Positions 9,731 through 17,463 of a stretch of DNA of 64,000 bases are shown piece after piece. The DNA is taken from contig JAQWNC010000006.1 of the NCBI GenBank assembly GCA_029246505.1, positions 62,001 to 126,000 of the forward strand, in the 5' to 3' direction. The DNA is from Arenicellaceae bacterium (GTDB taxonomy: Bacteria > Pseudomonadota > Gammaproteobacteria > Arenicellales > Arenicellaceae). The notes under the pieces are model-generated. The model ran no database searches and was not told the origin of the DNA. It worked only from the letters and a program-made list of their open reading frames with translations. Position 1 is the first letter of the stretch, and every line of letters begins with the position of its first letter. A program made the position numbers and the translations under genes.

Positions 9731-9764
9731 ATATGCAGTCACGGAACGTAAAGAGCCCAAAAGA

Positions 9765-10664
9765 ATGAAGAGACAATTTAACTACGCCTTTGTCATCCTC
9801 AGTTTCATTTCTTCCGCTTCAGCGTGGTCTGCTTGCCTCAACTCGGGTGTCCAAATACAAATTCTCGGTTCCGGCGGGCCTGCCGACTCGGGTGGCCGAG
9901 CTTCTGCTTCGTACATTATCTGGATAAACGGAGTGAGCCGCATCATGCTGGATACTGGTAGCGGTACGAAAGACCAGTTTTATCGATCGGGCGCTAATCT
10001 CGACGACATCGAGTTAGTGGCCCTTAGCCATTTACATCCCGATCACTCGGTTGAACTGCCCGGTATTCTCTGGCCCGCGGGAGGACGCTTTGACATTGCC
10101 GGACCGTCCGGGGCTAACGTCTTTCCATCAATAGGAGAATTCCTAGAGCGATTGTTCGGTCCGCGTGGTGCCTATCATGTCTTGGACGAACGAATTGAAC
10201 TAACCCCAATTACCGTCGACGTTACCAGTCCCGACCCAGTCGAGGTCTGGCGAGCGGCCGACATTGTCATTCAAGGACGCGGCGTGCCCCACGGAGACGT
10301 ACCCACTATTGGCTATCGGCTCAATATCGGTGGCAGCAGCATTGCGTTTGCTAGTGATCAAACTGGATCCGATCCTACTTTTACCGATTTCATCCGAGGC
10401 GTCGATGTGCTCGTTATCCATATGAGTAGCACGGAGGATGCCACGGGGCTCATTTCCGAGTTACACGCCAAACCGAGCGTATGGGGTCAAATGGCAGCGG
10501 ACGCAGACGCGGGTCATCTGGTAGTAAGCCACATCGCGAGTTCATCAGTTGCGAATGCTCCCTTCTCGCCGCAGGTACTAAACCAGAGCTTGGCTTTCTT
10601 AACTAAAAATTACAGTGGGCCAATTACTGTTGGAGAGGACTTACTCTGTATTGAGGTAAATTAA
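9765..10664 (+). CDS. Exported MBL-fold hydrolase, AtsA/RNase Z-like
   Basis: 299-aa metallo-beta-lactamase-fold hydrolase with a signal peptide (about residues 1-23, ending W-S-A-C). The zinc motif H-L-H-P-D-H is at 89-94; further ligands probably lie in V-P-H-G-D, F-A-S-D-Q and V-S-H-I-A. The arrangement matches the RNase Z/arylsulfatase AtsA branch (PF12706 type), in which exported members include an arylsulfatase of a marine Pseudoalteromonas. A sulfatase or phosphodiesterase/lactonase role is therefore possible, but the exact reaction cannot be read from sequence. It stands alone, 214 bp downstream of the predicted -10 of the repeated control element, and convergent with the MFS gene. 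Confidence 0.8.
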   Translation: MKRQFNYAFVILSFISSASAWSACLNSGVQIQILGSGGPADSGGRASASYIIWINGVSRIMLDTGSGTKDQFYRSGANLDDIELVALSHLHPDHSVELPGILWPAGGRFDIAGPSGANVFPSIGEFLERLFGPRGAYHVLDERIELTPITVDVTSPDPVEVWRAADIVIQGRGVPHGDVPTIGYRLNIGGSSIAFASDQTGSDPTFTDFIRGVDVLVIHMSSTEDATGLISELHAKPSVWGQMAADADAGHLVVSHIASSSVANAPFSPQVLNQSLAFLTKNYSGPITVGEDLLCIEVN

Positions 10665-10752
10665 CTCAACCGCTATTTAGCCGCAAGTGTCATACCTTTT
10701 GTACCGATACCTCGTCAGATTTCTCCTGGTAAGGATCCTCCACGCCAGCGTA

Positions 10753-12108
10753 CTAATTCGATAATCTGCCATGATATCTCACCCTGAATATTAAACTCGC
10801 CACACAGGCACAGGCCATGGGAATCGCCGCCAAATAAAACATGGTATCTATAGAAAAATTACCAGCCAACATCGTACCACCGGCCACAGGGCCTAAAATC
10901 GAGGCTGTCCGTGATACACCATGCCCCCAGCTAATACCTGTCGCACGAATATGTGCTGGATAATATATTGAGGCAAGAGCGTTGGCCGAGTTTTGCCCGC
11001 CACCGACAAAGAAACCTGAGAAAAACACAGTGACCGCGACTAGGGCCGTCGTTGATAACAGCATGAATCCACCTGACGTACTGACCAGCCCTATAGAAGC
11101 AATAAACACGGCCGCCATAAAGTATAAGAAGGGTAGGATTCGATGAATACCGATTTTATCCGCAATCAACGCTACAACGATCGTGGCAATCGTAACTGCC
11201 ACTTGCATATTGGCCGTAATCAATGCCGCATTTTCCAGAGATACATTCATCTGGTAAATGATGGTAGGTAACCAAGCCATCAGAAAATAAAGGCTGAAAA
11301 GTCCGCCTGAGAACATAACCCAAAGCATCAGCGTTCCCAGTGAACGTCCACCGGTGAACAAGTTCTTGACCGACTGACCACCGATATCATTTTTGTTAAT
11401 ACAAAAGGCCGCGTCGTCCGAGACTTCTTTACTCGGATCAATCTTGCGCAAAATTGAGCGAATCAAGTTATCGCGGCCCCCACGTGCAACAAGAAACGTT
11501 GGTGATTCTGACAGCAGTGGAATCAAGGCAAAGGCGACCAAGATAGGAACAATCCCTCCCACCCATAGCATGGACTGCCAGCCATAGTCAGCGAGTAACA
11601 TCGCAGCAACCGCACCGCCTATAGCCGACCCCAACCCGAACCCCAAAAACATTAACATAACCAGCATCGCGCGACGACGCTTTGGACTAAATTCTGAGGT
11701 CAGCGCCATCGCATTCGGATAAGCCGCGCCAAGCCCTATGCCGGTCATAAAGCGCCAGAAACCGAGGCCTGTCAGGCTTTCCGCTGTTAATGTTGCAAGG
11801 GTACAAAAAGCAAAGAAAAAGGTTGCGCCAATAATGATTTTTTTTCTTCCGATGCGATCAGCTACCGGCCCGAAAACCAAGGCACCAATCATCATCCCAA
11901 ACAACCCAAGCCCAAAAATGGGCCCCAGGGAACCCGCCGGCAGCTCCCAATCTTCGCTTATTGCTGGGGCGATATAACCCAAAAGCTGTGCATCAAAACC
12001 GTCCAGGGCCACAACCAGAGAACACAGAGCCACAATACGAAGCTGAAACCACCCAATTGGACAGCTATCTATTCTCGTGGATACATTTACACTATTGGTT
12101 TGCGACAT
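10753..12108 (-). CDS. MFS transporter, aromatic acid:H+ symporter (AAHS) family
   Basis: 451-aa inner-membrane proton symporter with 12 predicted helices. TM1 holds D-G-F-D-A-Q-L-L-G-Y, the family hallmark D-G-F-D needed for substrate uptake in PcaK-type carriers. The loop after TM2 has the G-P-V-A-D-R-I-G-R-K-K pattern. Relatives import benzoates, protocatechuate, nicotinate and similar ring acids. The start at 12108 follows GAGGAAAA. It lies downstream of the enamidase-like gene in the same direction (119 bp gap), which suggests an N-heterocyclic or aromatic acid substrate. Confidence 0.9.
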   Translation of the reverse strand: MSQTNSVNVSTRIDSCPIGWFQLRIVALCSLVVALDGFDAQLLGYIAPAISEDWELPAGSLGPIFGLGLFGMMIGALVFGPVADRIGRKKIIIGATFFFAFCTLATLTAESLTGLGFWRFMTGIGLGAAYPNAMALTSEFSPKRRRAMLVMLMFLGFGLGSAIGGAVAAMLLADYGWQSMLWVGGIVPILVAFALIPLLSESPTFLVARGGRDNLIRSILRKIDPSKEVSDDAAFCINKNDIGGQSVKNLFTGGRSLGTLMLWVMFSGGLFSLYFLMAWLPTIIYQMNVSLENAALITANMQVAVTIATIVVALIADKIGIHRILPFLYFMAAVFIASIGLVSTSGGFMLLSTTALVAVTVFFSGFFVGGGQNSANALASIYYPAHIRATGISWGHGVSRTASILGPVAGGTMLAGNFSIDTMFYLAAIPMACACVASLIFRVRYHGRLSN

Positions 12109-12227
12109 TTATTTTCCTCAAAATCTCATTATGTATGTCTAAAAAAGGTGTTCTACAGATAGCTTGCGGTTTCGAATGCTAAGGTATTAGGCAGGCAACC
12201 GAACTATGATCAGTATCAGCTTAATAG

Positions 12228-13412
12228 TTAGTCCCAATTCATAGGCAATGATGTCTCTGCAACACGAATATGCTTACAGGGCGCCGGTGTGTTGCGGCTC
12301 TTGCCTACAAAACGTGGAACACCATCAGTAATTACCGAGCCTACAGAAACAACATCGCCGTTGCGCAAGGCATCCAGTGCATTGTCTTTCGATGAGCCCA
12401 AGCACGCGTCAACAATTAAAACGTCTGCATCACTCCCTACTCGAACGAGCCCCGAGTTCAATCCATAAACACGGGCGTTATTACCCGTAGCAGCCGCAAT
12501 CGCATGCTCAACCGGCATGTCCGTCAACGATGCCAGGTGGCTAATGGTATAGGTCATACCCAGCGGCATAATGCCACTGCCTGTCGGGGTATCTGTGGCA
12601 ATCAGAAAACGGTCAAATTGATCTTTCTCCACCACCATATCCGCGAGCATCAGCAAGGTTCTGAGGTTGCCTGCCGTACACACCTGCAGTGCAACATTGC
12701 TTTCGTTTACGATCCTAGGGAAATCATCATCCGGCATCGCCGCAGGGCCACCATTGACGTGGAAAGACACATGGGGATCCATGGCAATTACATGGTCGGC
12801 CCAGATACCGGCTGACCCTGGTATGGAAGCACCTCCGGTATGAACGGTCGTGATCATACCCGCCTTTTTAGCCATGGCAACGAGTGGGACGTAGTCATAG
12901 GGTGTTTTAACTGCACCAAATCCGGCCTTTGCAAGCCAGACACCTCTGTCGGCAACTTCCTTGAAGTCAGATTCAACCAGACCCGGCTCAAGGATGATGG
13001 ATCCAGCGTGAACCTTCATGCCGCCCGGTCGATAGTCTTTAAAACACTTATGCGCTGCCACGGCCAGTGCCTTAACACCCTCGGGGTCTTTTGGTCGGCC
13101 CGGCACATGAACTTCGGATGCACTTATGGCTGTTGTAGTACCACCATGTAGATAGCTCTCAAGGAAACCAACGGTTTTCTGGCGCGGTGTATAGTCGCCA
13201 AAGGTGTTGTGTATTTGTGAATCTATCAACCCCGGAATGACCGTGGCGCCATCTGCATCAATGATCACATCACAGTTAGATGTATCACTGTTGGAGAGGG
13301 TACCTACGCTAGCAATTAAGCCGTCTTCCATTAACAGACTGTCTGCGTTGGAAGTGGGTGTGCGCCAATCTCCTGTCACGATTTGTCCGATATTAACAAT
13401 TGCAGTTTTCAT
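12228..13412 (-). CDS. Enamidase-like amidohydrolase with altered metal site
   Basis: 394-aa amidohydrolase-superfamily protein. From memory of the family it is strikingly like enamidase of anaerobic nicotinate fermentation (opening of 6-oxo-tetrahydronicotinate): shared blocks include D-Y-T-P-R-Q-K-T, P-G-R-P-K-D, H-T-G-G-A-S-I-P-G-S, N-G-G-P, A-T-G-N-N-A-R-V-Y-G-L-N and K-S-R-N-T-P. The superfamily H-x-H metal motif, however, reads D-S-Q66-I-H68 here, so the first His is Gln, and the bridging acidic residue expected in the G-V-W segment is also absent (A-K-A-G). Later His and Asp ligands remain. It may use one metal ion, act on a different amide, or be non-catalytic. It is divergent from the DUF1185 gene. 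Confidence 0.78.
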   Translation of the reverse strand: MKTAIVNIGQIVTGDWRTPTSNADSLLMEDGLIASVGTLSNSDTSNCDVIIDADGATVIPGLIDSQIHNTFGDYTPRQKTVGFLESYLHGGTTTAISASEVHVPGRPKDPEGVKALAVAAHKCFKDYRPGGMKVHAGSIILEPGLVESDFKEVADRGVWLAKAGFGAVKTPYDYVPLVAMAKKAGMITTVHTGGASIPGSAGIWADHVIAMDPHVSFHVNGGPAAMPDDDFPRIVNESNVALQVCTAGNLRTLLMLADMVVEKDQFDRFLIATDTPTGSGIMPLGMTYTISHLASLTDMPVEHAIAAATGNNARVYGLNSGLVRVGSDADVLIVDACLGSSKDNALDALRNGDVVSVGSVITDGVPRFVGKSRNTPAPCKHIRVAETSLPMNWD

Positions 13413-13655
13413 TTTATATACCTAAAAATAGTTATCTATTCGAAGCAGCTATATTTGAGAATCGATCTACTAATAATTCTGCACTGTCAGCTTCTGCGGC
13501 TAGTGTGAATGGCAAATCGCGAATAAAGGCATGACATCAAAGCCTTCTAGTGGCAACAAGTTACTTCTTGTATCGTCAATGCGCTAATGAAATAATCTTA
13601 TCATTATTTTCAATATTTATTCATTGTCCCAACTCAACATTTTGGAAAGGGCGTT

Positions 13656-14258
13656 ATGTACGAAAATAACCTTTCGGTTTTTCATGTAAGGAAGTGGCAC
13701 AGCTTCGTTGAAGAAACCCTGGCTAATGAAATAGGTGTTTTGGCCGATGGTGAGCCAGTGGTTAAGATTACCGTGGCGGCCACCATAAAGAACCCCTATG
13801 CGGGAAAGTTTGTCGAAGACTTAAGTATGGTGGTTGATGCCTCCCCAGAATTAGGTAATGAGTTTGGCAAGCGTATTATTGAAGCAGCTGCGGGTCGTAC
13901 CATCATGAGTTACGGAAAGGCCTGTATCGTGGGTGATGCTGGTGAGTATGAGCATGGCAATGCGTTCTTGACTAATGACTTTGCTAACCCGATTCGAAAA
14001 GCGATTGGCGGTGGTCAATCCTGGTTCCCATCTACCGGTAAGCGAGGCCCTTCAGGGTGCACTATCGATATACCTCTAGGTCATAAGGATGCTCTCTATG
14101 TGCGAGCTTGTTATGACACGGTGACGGCCTCCTTTGGCGACTCACCTGCCAGTGACGAAGTGGTCATTGCCATTGTCGTGGCAACAAGAGGACGTTTACA
14201 CGCGCGTCTTGGTGGATTGACCCACGAAGAAGCCAAGGGCAATAATGGGCTAACCTAA
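13656..14258 (+). CDS. DUF1185 / 'amino acid synthesis' family protein
   Basis: 200-aa protein of the PF06684 (DUF1185) family, misleadingly named amino acid synthesis. Visible family blocks are N-P-Y-A-G, V-G-D-A-G-E-Y-E-H-G and K-R-G-P-S-G-C-T-I-D-I-P-L. No catalytic activity is firmly established for the family to my knowledge; members are often next to hydantoin-, pyrimidine- or N-heterocycle-related amidohydrolases. ATG at 13656 has a GGAAAGG site. It heads a rightward set with the CMD protein (41 bp later) and the cupin, opposite the enamidase-like gene, with a 243 bp shared upstream region. Confidence 0.85.
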   Translation: MYENNLSVFHVRKWHSFVEETLANEIGVLADGEPVVKITVAATIKNPYAGKFVEDLSMVVDASPELGNEFGKRIIEAAAGRTIMSYGKACIVGDAGEYEHGNAFLTNDFANPIRKAIGGGQSWFPSTGKRGPSGCTIDIPLGHKDALYVRACYDTVTASFGDSPASDEVVIAIVVATRGRLHARLGGLTHEEAKGNNGLT

Positions 14259-14299
14259 AATTGATTGATAGTGGCTTATGGACAAAATTGTGGTGAACC

Positions 14300-14728
14300 A
14301 TGGCGAGTAATGATCATTTTGAGTTAGGTCGTAAAATAAGAACCGATGTTCTTGGTTCAAAGAGAGTTAAAGAGCTTCTTGATAATGCAGATGATTTTAA
14401 TCGCCCGCTGCAAGAGCTCGTGACGGAGTACTGCTGGGGAAAATGTTGGGGTAGTGAAGGTTTGGATCGCAAGCAGAGGAGCTTGTTGAATTTGGGTATG
14501 TTGGCGGTACTTAATCGACCGTCAGAGTTTTCATTGCATTTTGAAGCGGCGATCGGAAACGGTTTAACGCTGAAAGAATTGAGAGACGTTTTGATTCAAA
14601 TCACGATTTACTGTGGTGTGCCCGCGGGTATTGAAGCTCAGCGACTAGCCAACACTGTCATTGCTAACCTGCGCGAAGCTGGAGATCTTCGAGAAGCTGA
14701 TTTCCAAGACTTATCTATAGGTGATTGA
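14300..14728 (+). CDS. Carboxymuconolactone decarboxylase family protein
   Basis: 142-aa protein of the CMD/AhpD superfamily, closest in layout to PcaC-like gamma-carboxymuconolactone decarboxylases: a Y-C-W-G-K-C-W-G segment, then L-N-L-G-M-L-A-V-L, a conserved His in S-L-H-F-E-A-A and the tail motif I-Y-C-G-V-P-A-G. The two cysteines in C-W-G-K-C are an addition relative to PcaC and could be redox-active as in AhpD. The gene lies 41 bp after the DUF1185 gene. In context a decarboxylase or lactone-handling step in ring-acid breakdown is likely, but no dedicated protocatechuate genes are present. Confidence 0.88.
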   Translation: MASNDHFELGRKIRTDVLGSKRVKELLDNADDFNRPLQELVTEYCWGKCWGSEGLDRKQRSLLNLGMLAVLNRPSEFSLHFEAAIGNGLTLKELRDVLIQITIYCGVPAGIEAQRLANTVIANLREAGDLREADFQDLSIGD

Positions 14729-14953
14729 TTATACATATAATTTTCTTGTCGGAGAAACTTTTATCGTTAAAAACCCGAGAGAAGGAGAGTTAACCTTCTG
14801 AAGTAAACACAGAGTAGCTGACATATTTTGAATAGGTTGTATTACGAATAATCATTGGACTTTAATGACCTATTTTTTGTCTTACTTATCGTATTGATTT
14901 GGAAGAAGAAATTTCACTAAAAATACTAAGAATATTTAAGCAAGGTAAAGACT

Positions 14954-15550
14954 ATGTCTAAGAAGAAGACGATTAAAGAATTTGTTACCTACTGGGGCAG
15001 TTCCATCAGTGATTGGACCAGTGGAAGAGAAAAACGATTTGTTATTGAGCGAGATGAAGACCTCCTGAATAACGGTCTTCTCTATGGTGGCAAGAAGATG
15101 GAGAAGGTATCGTTAAACGATATATTTTCTGACGATGTGGTCACGGGTGTGGATATGGAAAATGGCTATCTTCCGTTAGTGCTATATGCCAATGAAGATA
15201 TGATTATTGAAGTGGCGAACTGTGACGATGTACAGGATGGTTGGCATAGGAACATCGGTGCAGATGAGTTTGCTTTCCAGTACAAAGGTAGTCGTACCCT
15301 TCGGAGTGAAACGGGGCCTATTACGATTAACGAAGGTGAAATGACGGTGATTCCTCGAGGGGTTGCGCATCAGAATGTGGGGCATGGGCCGAATATTGAA
15401 ATCACGATTTACGCCCGTAATCCGTTGAAGCGTCTTGCGCCTTTGGATGCGGAAGAAGCGCGTGAGCGAATGAAGATGAAAGATGGCGAGCCAGTGGTTG
15501 AACCGAATGATTTAAGCTCACGCGATTGGGATTGGTCGTCTTCTCAATAA
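14954..15550 (+). CDS. Cupin protein, homogentisate-dioxygenase-like
   Basis: 198-aa single-domain cupin. The metal-binding pattern is complete and resembles ring-cleaving cupin dioxygenases: W-H98-R-N-I-G-A-D-E105 and later G-V-A-H139-Q-N. The W-H-R-N...D-E...F-Q-Y-K-G string is the same style as in homogentisate 1,2-dioxygenase and its short relatives. The start at 14954 follows AAGG. It is separated from the CMD gene by 225 bp that contains a small AGAAGG/CCTTCT hairpin (14780-14799), so it may have its own promoter. A ring-cleavage or oxygenase role is inferred; the C-terminus is rich in acidic residues. Confidence 0.78.
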   Translation: MSKKKTIKEFVTYWGSSISDWTSGREKRFVIERDEDLLNNGLLYGGKKMEKVSLNDIFSDDVVTGVDMENGYLPLVLYANEDMIIEVANCDDVQDGWHRNIGADEFAFQYKGSRTLRSETGPITINEGEMTVIPRGVAHQNVGHGPNIEITIYARNPLKRLAPLDAEEARERMKMKDGEPVVEPNDLSSRDWDWSSSQ

Positions 15551-15620
15551 GTCATTAGGGTGTAGTCGCGAACCGACTAGTGCTGCTCGGTGAACGGATG
15601 TTGGAATGGGGCCACGCAGC

Positions 15621-16619
15621 TTAACGCTCCAGAGGCCGAATCCACGCTTTGGTCTTACCGCTAAATCGAGATATTCCGTCGAACATCCCCCACTCTGCGA
15701 TTGACGTAGGGGACGGCGGAATATCTCTGGGAGACCAGGTTTCGTCTGCGAAATCGTTATCTGCGAAATACTCGATATTACCGCCGCAGGGATTCTGAAA
15801 ATACCAAAAATACGCGCAGGACGTTGCGTGGCGGCCGGGGCCAAACTGAGTTTGCCAGCCTTTATCTTTGATATACAAACCACCGCCGAAAACCTCGTGA
15901 ATGTCGCACACTTCGAACGCCGCATGCTCGAAGTGAGGCTCTGTGACGTTCGTTCGAAAAAAAGCAATGTTGTGGTGATCGCTTCGGGCAGCGCAGCGTA
16001 AGAATGCCGCCTTTCCTGGGTACCGGTCCGTGAGCCAAAAGCCCAGTCTGTCTCGATAAAACTTTTCAGCGGCTTCGACGAACGGCGTCTGGAAGACGAC
16101 GTGACCTAAGCGCAACGGCGTCGCGCGTTTACAATTAGTGCCGGGCTCTCCGACACGCTCTCGTCGGCCGGGTGAGTTCACTGGTTGCGGCTGGCTTTGG
16201 ATTTCTTTAGGAGTGAAGGCTGAAAAACCAACGCCGAAGCCGTTTGGGTCTTTCGTGTGAATAGTTCCATCGCTATCGAGAGATAATTCGAGATCTTTAC
16301 CAAGATCTTCCGCTATCTCGCCAAGCGCTGCTAAGTCACCTACGCCCCAGATAATCTCCTGCAGTCCTGGTACACCGCTATCTCCATCATACTGCCTAAG
16401 AAATATCTTTTGACCGATGGGCGTCTCCCAGATCGACCCTCGCGAGTTACTTTCGGTTTCGATCACTCCCCAGTCGGAGAGAAAACGATGACACAGCGGT
16501 AAGTCTTCTACCGCGTAGACAAGCGTCGCGATACCGGTGAAACGATCCGGGTTCGCGATGGCTAACTCTGTCTGTTGATCTAGCGAACCGTTGCCAACCA
16601 ACTCTTCCTCTTCTATCAC
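15621..16619 (-). CDS. VOC-family extradiol-dioxygenase-like protein
   Basis: 332-aa protein with two vicinal-oxygen-chelate domains. The N-terminal half (to about residue 135) lacks ligands, as in type I extradiol dioxygenases. The C-terminal domain has the full facial triad pattern: His173 (L-G-H-V-V-F), His232 (F-E-H-A-A-F) and Glu283 (N-I-E-Y-F). Such enzymes cleave catechol-type rings next to the hydroxyls. The start codon overlaps the stop of the alpha/beta hydrolase gene by 4 bp (ATGA), so they are translationally coupled. The ring substrate is unknown; a glyoxalase-like isomerase remains possible. Confidence 0.82.
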   Translation of the reverse strand: MIEEEELVGNGSLDQQTELAIANPDRFTGIATLVYAVEDLPLCHRFLSDWGVIETESNSRGSIWETPIGQKIFLRQYDGDSGVPGLQEIIWGVGDLAALGEIAEDLGKDLELSLDSDGTIHTKDPNGFGVGFSAFTPKEIQSQPQPVNSPGRRERVGEPGTNCKRATPLRLGHVVFQTPFVEAAEKFYRDRLGFWLTDRYPGKAAFLRCAARSDHHNIAFFRTNVTEPHFEHAAFEVCDIHEVFGGGLYIKDKGWQTQFGPGRHATSCAYFWYFQNPCGGNIEYFADNDFADETWSPRDIPPSPTSIAEWGMFDGISRFSGKTKAWIRPLER

Positions 16620-17428
16620 TGGTCGTCTACCTCCTTCAGAAACTCAAGAATATGTCTGTTAAATTCCGCCGGATTATCCAGATTAGAAAAATGGCTCGCA
16701 TCTGGAATCGTTACGAATTTGCCATGTGGGATTTTCTCAACCGTCGCTTCCACTGCTTTCATGACGGGATCACCGGTACCCGCCATGATAAGGGTGGGTA
16801 CTTTTATTTCATTCAGTCTGTCGGCGACTGGGTCGGCGCTAATAAGTGACCAAACACTGTGAGCGTAGCCATTGGCGTCACAATCTAGGTACATCTGCCT
16901 GACAATTTCCTGCTGCTCCCAACCTTGCTTTGTATAACTGATCATATTCAAATTCGAGCGGTGTGCCTCATCGGCGACCGCTTCCATACCGTGTTCTAAG
17001 GCAAGCTTAATCGTCCTGTGGCGCATCTCCAGCATACCGGGAGGTTGTGGTAGACCGGAGGCTGAAGCAGATGCAATCAGTAGAAGACTAGCTACCATAT
17101 CCGGGTGGTTAAGACAAAGTCTCACGGCGGAGCCTGCACCTAGCGATTGCCCGCCAATGTGTGCCTTTTCAATTTCTAGGTGATCAAGCAGGTTTTTGAG
17201 GTCTATTGCGAACGTCTGTAATCCGTAAGCGTCCTGATTTGCGGGCTTGTCGGATTTTCCGTGGCCGCGGTGATCCCAAAGTATCAGCTGGTACCGGGAT
17301 GCGAGGTCGTCAATATTGGGGCCCCAGTATTTGGTGCTACCACCCAATCCATAGGTCAATGCGAGGGGGAAGCCTTCCCCATGTATCTCGTAATAAATTG
17401 TGACATCGTCAGATTGAAAAGTTGGCAT
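16616..17428 (-). CDS. Alpha/beta hydrolase (enol-lactonase / C-C hydrolase type)
   Basis: 270-aa cytosolic alpha/beta hydrolase. Nucleophile Ser95 sits in G-G-Q-S-L-G; the acid is probably in M-A-G-T-G-D, and the His in D-A-S-H-F. The W-D-H-R-G-H-G-K-S-D segment before the nucleophile is typical of 3-oxoadipate enol-lactonases and meta-cleavage C-C hydrolases. It follows the MFS gene by 35 bp and overlaps the VOC gene by 4 bp, giving an operon MFS - hydrolase - extradiol enzyme. That order suits import of a ring acid, ring opening, then hydrolysis of the product. The exact bond cleaved is inferred. Confidence 0.87.
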   Translation of the reverse strand: MPTFQSDDVTIYYEIHGEGFPLALTYGLGGSTKYWGPNIDDLASRYQLILWDHRGHGKSDKPANQDAYGLQTFAIDLKNLLDHLEIEKAHIGGQSLGAGSAVRLCLNHPDMVASLLLIASASASGLPQPPGMLEMRHRTIKLALEHGMEAVADEAHRSNLNMISYTKQGWEQQEIVRQMYLDCDANGYAHSVWSLISADPVADRLNEIKVPTLIMAGTGDPVMKAVEATVEKIPHGKFVTIPDASHFSNLDNPAEFNRHILEFLKEVDDQ

Positions 17429-17463
17429 TTAAGTCTCTCAATATGGAGCAATAGATCATAGGT

